A stretch of 21,556 nucleotides of DNA from Sandaracinaceae bacterium (GTDB lineage Bacteria; Myxococcota_A; Polyangia; Polyangiales; Houyiibacteriaceae), in the NCBI GenBank assembly GCA_012514415.1, contig JAAZAH010000184.1, forward strand, positions 1 through 21,556, given 5' to 3'. The position numbers were made by a program, and so were the translations under genes. This document shows, one piece after another, positions 7,631 through 14,832 of this stretch (its first letter is position 1; every line of letters starts with the position of its first letter). A model generated the notes under the pieces. That model was not told the origin of the DNA and made no database searches. It saw only the letters and a list, made by a program, of their open reading frames with translations.

Positions 7631-10600
7631 CAGCGCGCCTCCTGCGAGTTCGATGAAGCAGCGTTGCTCATCGCCGGGTTCGGGTTACGGATCTTGGCGA
7701 GGTAGGTCGTGCGGGGGCGCGTCCCGACCTCAGCAAGGAGTTTGTATTTGCGGTCCCGCTCGGCGAGCTTCGCCACGCGGCTGTTCTTATCGTTCAGGTC
7801 TCCGAAGACAATCGCGCCGGTGCTGCAGGCGGCCTGGCAAGCGGTGACCACGTCGCCCTCAGCGATGATGCGATCCTCACGGCTGGCAGCGATCCTCGCC
7901 GCCTCGATGCGCTGGACGCAGTAGGTGCACTTTTCGATGACACCGCGCATCCGGACCGTGACGTTCGGGTTGAACTGCAGCTTACGCGACTCGGAAAAGT
8001 CGCCGTAAGTGCGGTAAGCAAACTTCGTCTTGCCCTCCCACTCATCGACCTGCTCGTCGGGACGAGAGTGCCAATCGAAGTAGTTGAAGCGCCGCACCTT
8101 GTAGGGGCAGTTGTTCGCGCAATAACGCGTACCGATGCAGCGGTTGTACGCCATGTCGTTGAGCCCCTCGGGCGAGTGCGCCGTCGCGTTGACCGGACAG
8201 ACGTTTTCGCAGGGCGCCTCCTCACAATGCTGGCAGGCGACGGGCTGAAGTGCGACGCCCGGCTCGGCATCGTCATCGCCAACAAAATAGCGATCGATGC
8301 GGATCCAGCTCATCTCACGACCCATCTCCACGGCGCGCTTACCGACCGAGGGGATGTTGTTCTCGGCCTGACAGGCGATGGAGCAGGCGTTGCATCCGAC
8401 GCACGCGCTGAGATCGATGACCTTACCCCAGCGGTAGCGAACGGCCGGAAGATCCTTCTCTGCCGGATTGCTGCGCTGGTCGCGATAGTCGACCTGCTTC
8501 CAGAGCGGAGGCGTGTTGACGAAATCAACCGCGCGGAACGAGGGCTCCTCGGGACGCTTCTTATACTCATCGAGCGTGAGATCGATGGCGATGGGCCGCC
8601 CTTCCATCCGATCGTGCGTCTGAGTCTGCACGATGGTGTAGATGCGGGAGAGCTTCTCGATCTTGACGCCATTGACGAAATAGAAAGCGTCGCTCGTGCG
8701 GATCTTCTGGGCATCGAAGCCGAAGCCGCTACCGAAGCGGCCCGCGGCCTTACGACCCCAGCCGAGGTTGAGCGTGATGCAGTTATCCGCGTGGCCGGGA
8801 AGGACCCAGACGGCTGCGTCAACGCTCTGTCCACCCACCGTGAGACGGACCATCTGGCCGCGCTCAAGGCCAAGGTCGATGCGGGTCTTATTCGAGACGA
8901 GCGCCGCGTTATCCCAGACGATCTTCGTCATGGTATCGGGCGCCTCGAGAGCCCAGAGATCGTTCGCGTTCCGTCCCTCCCAGAGTTCGGGATCGGGGCG
9001 GAAGGAGACCTCGATGTTCTGGAGATCGACGACCGGATCGGCGGGTGCGGCGCTGATCGCGCGCGCGATCTCCTGATGGGCGATGGGGGCTCCCGTAAGG
9101 GCGCTCGCCTCCGAGCCTTCCTTGAGTCCCGCGTGAAGCATGCGGCGGAAGTCGCGCTCGAAGAGATCGGTCGGGAACCGCTCAGCAATGGTTTCACGGA
9201 CGAGCGCGTAGGCGTTCGTCTCCTCGCGTCCGGCAAAGCGGGCGAGGACTGAGAGCGGGCTCCAGCCATCGTAGAGCGGCGCGATGAGCGGCTGCTGCAC
9301 CGAGTAGGTGGAGTCGACGGCGAGGAGGTCGCCCCACGCTTCGAGCTCGCTCGCAAGCGGGCAGTGGAGCGAGCTGTTCAGCGCCGTCTCATCCCGGTGC
9401 GAACCGAAGTGGACAACCGTCAGGCCATCGCGCGCGATCGCCTTGCCGAATTCGACGTCGGCGGGCGCGTCGAACACGGGGTTACCGCCAAGAACAACAA
9501 GGGTCTTCGCGCTTCCGAGTCCGGTGACGAGATCCTTGAGGTCCGCGACCACGTCGTCGGGCTCCTCAGCGTCGAGCGCCTCGTGGAAGTGGATGCACTG
9601 ACCGTGGTTGCCAAGAGCCGCGTTGACGGCGTGACCCAGCGCGTGGACCCAAGCCGGTTGGTTGCGGCCGACGAAGATCGGGGCAGCGCCGCGATTGTTG
9701 ACGAGATCCTCGGCAACGGCCTCGATCCACTCCTTCGGGAACGCGCTGGCATCGGCCTTCTGGCCAAGGACACCGTCGAGCCCCGGGAAAGGCAGCGAAT
9801 GCTTGCTCGCGAGCGTCTGGGCAAGCGCGACGAGATAGGCGCCGACCTGGCTCGCCGGGAGGCGGAGACGGTGATCGGCCGCCGCACCCGTCACGCTGTG
9901 GCCCGGCTCCACGACATAAAGGCGGTTCATCGAGCCGTTCGGGCTGTCGATGGCGCGCCGCCGACCGAATCCGCGCGCGTTTCGCGTCGCGAAGGGTTCG
10001 GTGAGGAGGAAATCGGAGTCGAGGGCGACAATCGTGTTCGCCTTATCGAAATCGACGAGCGCGCTGAGGACCTTTCCAAAGGCGAGCCGCGAACCTTTAC
10101 GGTAGTTCGCGGTGTTCACCGAGGAATAGGTATGGAATCGCGCCTTGGGGAGGCGAGCCTTCACAGCGCTGCGGAGACGCATGAAGGTCGGGCTCGTCGT
10201 CGGCGTGACCAAGAAGCGGAGACCTTCGCCCTGATCGGCGGCATGGGCTTCGATGATCTTTGCGAGCTCAGCCTCGAAATCCTCATAGCTGAGATCGACG
10301 AGCGCATCGCCCTCTCGTCGTGCGGGCTTCTGCGAACGATCGGGATCGTAGATGGAGTTGACGAGGATCTGCGCGAGCGAGTCGGTCGAGCCGAGGTTCG
10401 ACGGATGGCTCGGATTTCCCTCAACCTTCGTCGGACGCCCATCGTGGCTCGTGACGAGGAGACCGAGAGCGTCGCCCTCGCGCTGCGTCGCCGATGCGAA
10501 GTGGACGGGGATGCCCGGCACGAGGTATTCGGGCGCGTTGGTGTAGGGGAGGATCTTCTCGACCGGACGGCGGATGCAGCCCTCGAAGAGCATCATGGCC

Positions 10601-10806
10601 GAGGTTGCACCGGTGACCGCGAGGAAGTCACGGCGCCCCAGCTTGCTCTTTTCAACAAGCTCCGCGGCGGCGACAAATCCACCCGGCCGCTCTTCCTCGG
10701 CCATGGCCTGGAGGGTCTTCGGATCGAGATCCTTATCCTCGAGATTGCGCCACATCTTGGGCGAGTCCGAGGTATCGGAAAAAACGTAAGGCTTACGACG
10801 GCTCAT
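7630..10806 (-). CDS. actB: Alternative complex III Fe-S subunit ActB (fused molybdopterin-like and four-cluster domains)
   Basis: 1058 aa, the electron-transfer subunit of ACIII. RRDFL at 58-62 with a short hydrophobic stretch after it is a Tat signal. The large middle part resembles molybdopterin oxidoreductases, but in this family that domain holds no molybdenum cofactor. The C-terminal domain has 15 cluster cysteines: 802/805/808/812, 858/861/866/870, 890/896/900 and 960/963/990/994. This matches three [4Fe-4S] and one [3Fe-4S] cluster, the three-cysteine set (CIGTRYCANNC) being the [3Fe-4S] site known from this family. The two parts are separate proteins in some bacteria but fused here. 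The ATG at 10806 overlaps the actA stop as ATGA with GGGGTG 6 nt upstream; a TTG 18 nt earlier is less likely. Confidence 0.97.
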   Translation of the reverse strand: MSRRKPYVFSDTSDSPKMWRNLEDKDLDPKTLQAMAEEERPGGFVAAAELVEKSKLGRRDFLAVTGATSAMMLFEGCIRRPVEKILPYTNAPEYLVPGIPVHFASATQREGDALGLLVTSHDGRPTKVEGNPSHPSNLGSTDSLAQILVNSIYDPDRSQKPARREGDALVDLSYEDFEAELAKIIEAHAADQGEGLRFLVTPTTSPTFMRLRSAVKARLPKARFHTYSSVNTANYRKGSRLAFGKVLSALVDFDKANTIVALDSDFLLTEPFATRNARGFGRRRAIDSPNGSMNRLYVVEPGHSVTGAAADHRLRLPASQVGAYLVALAQTLASKHSLPFPGLDGVLGQKADASAFPKEWIEAVAEDLVNNRGAAPIFVGRNQPAWVHALGHAVNAALGNHGQCIHFHEALDAEEPDDVVADLKDLVTGLGSAKTLVVLGGNPVFDAPADVEFGKAIARDGLTVVHFGSHRDETALNSSLHCPLASELEAWGDLLAVDSTYSVQQPLIAPLYDGWSPLSVLARFAGREETNAYALVRETIAERFPTDLFERDFRRMLHAGLKEGSEASALTGAPIAHQEIARAISAAPADPVVDLQNIEVSFRPDPELWEGRNANDLWALEAPDTMTKIVWDNAALVSNKTRIDLGLERGQMVRLTVGGQSVDAAVWVLPGHADNCITLNLGWGRKAAGRFGSGFGFDAQKIRTSDAFYFVNGVKIEKLSRIYTIVQTQTHDRMEGRPIAIDLTLDEYKKRPEEPSFRAVDFVNTPPLWKQVDYRDQRSNPAEKDLPAVRYRWGKVIDLSACVGCNACSIACQAENNIPSVGKRAVEMGREMSWIRIDRYFVGDDDAEPGVALQPVACQHCEEAPCENVCPVNATAHSPEGLNDMAYNRCIGTRYCANNCPYKVRRFNYFDWHSRPDEQVDEWEGKTKFAYRTYGDFSESRKLQFNPNVTVRMRGVIEKCTYCVQRIEAARIAASREDRIIAEGDVVTACQAACSTGAIVFGDLNDKNSRVAKLAERDRKYKLLAEVGTRPRTTYLAKIRNPNPAMSNAASSNSQEAR

Positions 10807-11441
10807 CGGTGGCACCCCGAGCAATGTTCAGGCGGTTCAATGGAATTCAGCTTCTCCGAGACCTCGGCGAGCCATGCCTCGTCGGGCTCCCAGGTCATAT
10901 TCGTGATCTGATCGCGCGGGCGGAGGTTCGGACCCGGATCGCGATGGCAGTCGAGGCACCAGCCCATGCTGATGGGCTGGTCGATGCGCACAACCTCCAT
11001 CTCATCGATGCGGCCGTGGCAGCTCACGCAGCCAACGCCCGCCGCGAGGTGAGCGCTATGATCAAAGAAGGTGTGGTCGGGGATCTGATGGACGCGAATC
11101 CACTCGATGGCCTGCCCCGTCTCCCAGCTCTCGCGCACGGGCTCGAGCATCGCGGAGTCCGTGCGGATCTGCGAGTGACAACCCATGCAGGTCTGCGTCG
11201 GCGGGACCATCACCTCGCCGGCGCGCTCGGCGTTGGCGTGGCAATAACGACAGTCGAGGCCGAGCTCTTGGACGTGGAGCCGGTGACTAAACGGCACAGG
11301 TTGCTCCGGAGAGTATCCGACCTGCAGATTATGAGGGGCAGCATAGATCCAGACCACCAACACGAGCGCGGTGCCGCCGATAAGCGCAGCGGCACCGAGG
11401 ACGAGGGGCAGTAAGTTCAGTTGGCAAGGAAATATTTGCAT
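10803..11441 (-). CDS. actA: Alternative complex III pentaheme cytochrome c subunit ActA
   Basis: 212 aa. One N-terminal TM helix (about 13-34) anchors a periplasmic domain with five CxxCH heme motifs: CRYCH (64-68), CMGCH (85-89), CVSCH (138-142), CLDCH (162-166) and CSGCH (207-211). The last lies one residue from the C-terminus. Several further histidines (53, 56, 118, 123, 128, 131) could serve as axial ligands. The protein would take electrons from ActB and pass them to ActE. The N-terminus MQIFPCQLN resembles family starts, although the ribosome site before it is weak. It begins the act gene series; 71 nt separate it from the upstream lipoprotein gene. Confidence 0.96.
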   Translation of the reverse strand: MQIFPCQLNLLPLVLGAAALIGGTALVLVVWIYAAPHNLQVGYSPEQPVPFSHRLHVQELGLDCRYCHANAERAGEVMVPPTQTCMGCHSQIRTDSAMLEPVRESWETGQAIEWIRVHQIPDHTFFDHSAHLAAGVGCVSCHGRIDEMEVVRIDQPISMGWCLDCHRDPGPNLRPRDQITNMTWEPDEAWLAEVSEKLNSIEPPEHCSGCHR

Positions 11442-11468
11442 ATTGCCATTCGTGGTTACGGGGGACTG

Positions 11469-11501
11469 CCGGGGTCCGAGCGCTCATCGGCGGACGCCCG
11501 G
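11469..11501 (-). other. Imperfect hairpin between the small lipoprotein gene and actA
   Basis: Read on the minus strand, CCGGGCGTCCG and CGGACCCCGG pair with one bulged base around a 12-nt loop. There is no T-run after it, so it is not an ordinary intrinsic terminator. It could be an attenuating or mRNA-stabilising element between the two genes, or chance in high-GC DNA. Confidence 0.3.
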
Positions 11502-11512
11502 ACAGGCTCCCA

Positions 11513-11944
11513 CTACTGGGTGAGCGCCAAAAGGTCTTGAACCTCCGACTCGTGGGCAGGGCACCCGCGAGCCAAAAGAAGAGTCTCTACGTTCGCGTCC
11601 TCTCCGACGCTAATGGAGCGGACGGCATAAGGGGTGACGTCGAGGCGCTGCACCTTGGCCGAGTACTCGGCGCCGTGCTTCGCCCGGATCGCGACGAGGA
11701 TCCCCTCGTGAAATTCAAAGATGGCCTCCGTGAGTGCCTCGCCTTCCGCGCCGCGCCAGCCGAGATCGAGCGCACCTTCACCCGAAGGGAGGAGCGTGAA
11801 TTCGCCGTTCGGCTTGAAGTAGTTGCGGACTTCGGAGGGGGTCATGCCGAGTCGGACGCCGTGAAACTCATCGATCGACTCCGGGCGACCACAAGCCGTA
11901 GCCATGAGGAGGGCAAGCATGAAAACCGCCGGAGCGAAACGCAT
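11513..11944 (-). CDS. Small predicted lipoprotein with an LGMT motif, unknown function
   Basis: 143 aa, family not recognised with certainty. A hydrophobic leader (RFAPAVFMLALLMATAC) ends at Cys18, a weak lipobox. The body contains GVRLGMTPSEVRNYF (29-43). This LGMT-x-x-EV pattern recurs in many small periplasmic proteins, including some with a BamE/SmpA-like fold, and usually opens an alpha-alpha-beta domain. A second part (EAIFEFHEGILVAIRAKHG, 73-91) looks like beta-alpha structure. The ATG at 11944 has AAAGG about 7 nt upstream and gives a clean signal; an upstream start at 11995 would add 17 polar residues before it and spoil the signal. It points the same way as actA and ends 71 nt before it, so it may be the first gene of the respiratory operon. 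A role there is only positional inference. Confidence 0.75.
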   Translation of the reverse strand: MRFAPAVFMLALLMATACGRPESIDEFHGVRLGMTPSEVRNYFKPNGEFTLLPSGEGALDLGWRGAEGEALTEAIFEFHEGILVAIRAKHGAEYSAKVQRLDVTPYAVRSISVGEDANVETLLLARGCPAHESEVQDLLALTQ

Positions 11945-12057
11945 CGTTGCCTTTTCTTCGAGAGTTTCGAGGGAAACTTGAGCGGTGAGGCTCAAGGCGA
12001 GGGGGAGTAGAACACGGGTGAAAGCTTTTTTGGAATGATTTTTCGCTTGGAGCGTTG

Positions 12058-12073
12058 GGGCCCCTAGGGTCCC
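12058..12073. promoter_or_regulatory. Near-perfect 16-bp palindrome upstream of the lipoprotein/act genes
   Basis: The sequence centres on CCCTAGGG (12062-12069); one mismatched pair (12061/12070) is followed by three more matching pairs. It lies about 115 nt upstream of the lipoprotein start and just downstream of a minus-strand TTGACG (12089-12084). It could be an operator. No matching regulator can be named. Confidence 0.25.
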
Positions 12074-12119
12074 TGTCGATTCCCGTCAAGCCTTCGAGCG
12101 ACTGATCGTCGCCAAGAGG

Positions 12120-12138
12120 GGGCGACCGTATATCGCCC
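12120..12138 (-). other. 6-bp hairpin after the O-methyltransferase gene
   Basis: GGGCGA and TCGCCC pair around a 7-nt loop, 16 nt beyond the O-methyltransferase stop. No T-run follows on the minus strand, so termination here would not be of the standard intrinsic type. Confidence 0.3.
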
Positions 12139-12157
12139 GCTTACTCGTTAGCGTCAA
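12127..12157 (-). promoter_or_regulatory. Weak candidate promoter for the lipoprotein-act operon
   Basis: On the minus strand a good -35-like TTGACG (12157-12152) is followed after 19 nt by TATACG (12132-12127). The spacer is longer than ideal, the -35 overlaps the stop of the preceding gene, and the -10 overlaps a hairpin. It is the best sigma70-like match I see in the 209-nt gap that precedes the act region. Confidence 0.25.
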
Positions 12158-12834
12158 GTCGCGTTACTAATTTTTCGGCCGATCACCAGCCCGTCGGGGG
12201 TCGGTACACACGTGGATTCAAGCGCAAAAGCGACCTCCTGATGAAAGGATCGCATTGAAATTGCAGCGGGATCGCCTTCGTCGAGCAGACGGCCGAAGAG
12301 AAAGCAGTTATCACCCACGAGGAGCCCGCCTTCGCGAAGAAGAGCGATCGTTTGGCGCGCATATTCGGCGTACCCGGCTTTATCCGCATCGATGAAGACC
12401 ATGCAGAACGGTCCTTCGGAGGCGATCTCGCGTAACCCCTCGAGTGCGGGGCCGACAATGACGCGTGAGCGATCGCCAAGTCCGGCCGCTTCAAGGTTCC
12501 TCCGCGCGACCGAGGCGGCGTGCTCGTCGAGCTCAAGACAATAGAGCGTCCCGTCTTCTGGGAGCGCCCTTGCGAGCCAGATGGCGGTGTAGCCCGCAAG
12601 GGTTCCAATCTCGACGACCTTTTTTGCGCCGATCATCCCGGCAAGGAGGTGGAGGAGCTTTGCCTCGGAAGGCCCGAGGTGGATCGCGGGAAGGCCGTCG
12701 GTCTCGCTCGCACGTGCGGCGGCGTCGAGCGCTTTATCGTGCTTGATGTGGGCGCGGTTCGTCCAGTCGAGGATCTTTGCATCCGCGTAGCGGACGCCTG
12801 CTCGCGTATCTTCATTCGCCATGTCCCACATCAT
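12154..12834 (-). CDS. SAM-dependent O-methyltransferase, caffeoyl-CoA O-methyltransferase-like family
   Basis: 226 aa class I methyltransferase of the small cation-dependent O-methyltransferase family. Motif I is VVEIGTLAGYTA (73-84), preceded by the family's LGPSEAKLL (53-61). LYCLELDE (97-104) is the SAM ribose-binding acidic segment. The metal-binding residues are Asp149 in FIDADKAGY and Asp175-Asn176 in GDNCF. Bacterial members methylate hydroxyl groups of catechol-like substrates; the substrate here cannot be told. The start is uncertain: ATG at 12834, 12831 and 12822 are in frame and none has a clear ribosome site; the shortest gives MANEDTRAG, 222 aa. It is transcribed toward the act operon but ends 209 nt before the next gene, so a shared transcript is doubtful. 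Confidence 0.93.
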   Translation of the reverse strand: MMWDMANEDTRAGVRYADAKILDWTNRAHIKHDKALDAAARASETDGLPAIHLGPSEAKLLHLLAGMIGAKKVVEIGTLAGYTAIWLARALPEDGTLYCLELDEHAASVARRNLEAAGLGDRSRVIVGPALEGLREIASEGPFCMVFIDADKAGYAEYARQTIALLREGGLLVGDNCFLFGRLLDEGDPAAISMRSFHQEVAFALESTCVPTPDGLVIGRKISNAT

Positions 12835-13232
12835 GGCAGAAGCGGAGCGCGCGGGCGCGCTTTTCTTGGGTTGGGGAGGAAAGCCGATCAGGCTGCGTCC
12901 AAGAGCGTGGGCCGCTCCGCCACATCCCCCGCGCCTCGGTGAACCCTCCCGATTTGAGGGCTTCGAACGCGTCGTTTTTCCACCGTTCTTAGAGACGTAT
13001 GGGGCCGTTCATGTGGCATTGAGCGTGCCCTCCCCTTGCATCCCGCCGAATATTCGATCATCCCGCTTACGACTCGCGCTCGAAAATGCCAAAGGCCATC
13101 CAAGCCACGAAACGCAAAAATCGCGCAAGTTCGCGGCTCCTCGGTTGACCCCGATCTCTCGGCTTGCTAGTCCACCGGCCTATTTGTCCACAGAAAGCAC
13201 CGCCCCGAATTTCAGGTGGCGGAGGAGATCCC
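12835..13232. other. 398-nt divergent intergenic region between the O-methyltransferase and serA
   Basis: No credible gene or RNA was found. It should hold the promoters of both divergent units. A small dyad (CCCTC/GAGGG, 12944-12960) and a candidate serA promoter (13145-13173) are the only structure seen. Open frames crossing it on both strands lack ribosome sites and protein-like composition. Confidence 0.6.
13145..13173 (+). promoter_or_regulatory. Candidate sigma70-type promoter of serA-hisZ-purA
   Basis: TTGACC (13145-13150), then a 17-nt spacer, then TAGTCC (13168-13173). The -35 is good, the -10 poor. The resulting leader of about 50 nt contains no evident riboswitch. Confidence 0.3.
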
Positions 13233-14825
13233 ATGGCCAACGTAAAGGTCCTCATCTCGGATAAGCTGAGCGACGCGGGCATCAACGCGCTTCGAGACCG
13301 CGCCGGCGTCGAGGTCGATTATAAACCGGGGCTCTCGGAGGACGAGCTCGTCGCGATCATTGGCGACTACCACGGCATCGTGATCCGATCGGCGACGACG
13401 ATGAACGCTCGCGTGATCGAAGCGGCGCATTCGCTCCGTGTGATCGGACGCGCCGGCATCGGGGTCGACAATGTCGACATCCCGGCGGCGAGCAAGCGCG
13501 GCATCGTCGTGATGAACACCCCGACCGGGAACGCCGTGACGACGGCGGAGCACGCGATTTCTCTCATCTTCTCGCTCGCTCGGATGATCCCGAACGCGGT
13601 GGCCTCAACCCGCGCGGGGAAGTGGGAGAAGAGTAAATTCCAGGGGCGTGAGCTTACCCATAAGACGCTCGGCATCATCGGTCTCGGCAACATCGGTCGG
13701 ATTGTGGCCGATCGCGCCCAAGGCCTGAAGATGAAGGTCATCGGAATGGATCCCTTCATGACGCGCGAGCGAGCGGCCGAGCTTGGAATCGAGCTCGTGG
13801 GCTTCGATGAGCTCCTCGAGCGGTCGGATTTCATCACGATTCATACCCCCCTTACGCCCGAAACAACGAACCTCATCGACGCGGCAGCGCTCAAGAAAAT
13901 GAAGAAGACGGCGTATCTCGTCAACGCCGCGCGTGGTGGGATCGTCGATGAGCAAGCCCTCCAAGAGGCGCTTGAGGCCGGGGAGATCGCGGGCGCCGCG
14001 ATGGATGTCTTCGTCAAGGAGCCCCTCGACGCCGATCACCCCTTCCTCAAGAACGAAAAGATCTACTGCACGCCGCATCTCGGCGCATCGACGCATGAGG
14101 CGCAGGAGCGTGTCGCGGTCGAGATCGGCCATCAGGTGGCCGACTTCCTTCTGGAAGGCGCGGTGGTGAACGCGCTCAATATGCCTGCGCTTCCGGCCGA
14201 GCTCGCCGAACGCATCCAGCCCTATGTCTCGATTGCGAAGAAGATCGGTGCGCTCATCGGACAGCTCGAGCCGGTCGAAGCGACCGAGCTCCGCGTGACT
14301 TGCACCGGTGAGCCTGGCGAGCTCGGCGTGACGCCCATCGCAAATGCCGTCCTCGCGGGCTATCTCGATAAGCATCTCGAAGCGCCGGTGAACCCGATCA
14401 GCGCCCCGTATGAGGCCAAGGCGCGCGGCCTCAACCTCGTCGAGGTCAAGGAGCCGCCGGCCAAAGGCTTCGCGGATCTCATTCGCGTCACGCTTCGCGG
14501 CAAGACCGGCTCGCATCATGTCACGGGCCTAGTCGACCTCGACGGCGAACTTCGACTCATCGGACTCGATGGGTATAAAATGAACGCCGTGATGAGCGGA
14601 ACGATCCTCATCATCCTCAACCAAGATCGCCCGGGCGTCATCGGCGCGATCGGCACCCTCCTTGGGCGGCGTGGGATCAACGTAAGCCGCCTCCAGGTCG
14701 GTCTCGACGAGAGCGAGGGACAGGCGCTCGCGCTCTATAATGTCGATGGCGATGTGCCGGACGATGCGCTCGATGAGATCCGTGAGATCGAGAACGTGAG
14801 TTCGGTCGTTTGCGTCAAGCTTTGA
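13233..14825 (+). CDS. serA: D-3-phosphoglycerate dehydrogenase, long form with ACT domain
   Basis: 530 aa. It catalyses the NAD-dependent oxidation of 3-phosphoglycerate to 3-phosphohydroxypyruvate, the first step of serine synthesis. The nucleotide-binding loop is GLGNIG (150-155). Catalytic residues by family are Arg234 (NAARGG), Glu263 (VKEP) and His282 (PHLGAST). An intervening domain (about 315-450) is followed by a C-terminal ACT domain (about 455-530) containing NQDRPGVIGAIGTLLG, the usual serine-sensing module. The ATG at 13233 has GGAGGAG 5 nt upstream, which decides the start over an earlier ATG at 13164. hisZ begins 7 nt after its stop. Confidence 0.97.
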   Translation: MANVKVLISDKLSDAGINALRDRAGVEVDYKPGLSEDELVAIIGDYHGIVIRSATTMNARVIEAAHSLRVIGRAGIGVDNVDIPAASKRGIVVMNTPTGNAVTTAEHAISLIFSLARMIPNAVASTRAGKWEKSKFQGRELTHKTLGIIGLGNIGRIVADRAQGLKMKVIGMDPFMTRERAAELGIELVGFDELLERSDFITIHTPLTPETTNLIDAAALKKMKKTAYLVNAARGGIVDEQALQEALEAGEIAGAAMDVFVKEPLDADHPFLKNEKIYCTPHLGASTHEAQERVAVEIGHQVADFLLEGAVVNALNMPALPAELAERIQPYVSIAKKIGALIGQLEPVEATELRVTCTGEPGELGVTPIANAVLAGYLDKHLEAPVNPISAPYEAKARGLNLVEVKEPPAKGFADLIRVTLRGKTGSHHVTGLVDLDGELRLIGLDGYKMNAVMSGTILIILNQDRPGVIGAIGTLLGRRGINVSRLQVGLDESEGQALALYNVDGDVPDDALDEIREIENVSSVVCVKL

Positions 14826-14832
14826 TCCACCG

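Noticed and set aside
10806..10824. TTG start for actB at 10824.
   Set aside because: ATG 10806 has the ATGA overlap and a good GGGGTG ribosome site; the extra six residues are not family-like.
9364..10911. Long open frame (515 codons) on the plus strand, antisense to actB and actA.
   Set aside because: The product is Arg/Glu/Asp-rich without any domain; it arises from codon bias opposite a secure high-GC gene.
12870..12945. tRNA-like segment on the minus strand (GGGGATGTGGCGGAGCGG...).
   Set aside because: No matching acceptor 3' strand, no GGTTCGAATCC T-arm and no anticodon stem could be built.
13184..13192. TTGTCCACA, one base from a DnaA box.
   Set aside because: A single isolated near-match with no cluster, AT-rich region or dnaA/dnaN neighbour; no support for an origin.
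12821..13264. Open frames crossing the OMT/serA intergenic region.
   Set aside because: They overlap the clearly started serA or the OMT gene, lack ribosome sites and look like random high-GC translation.
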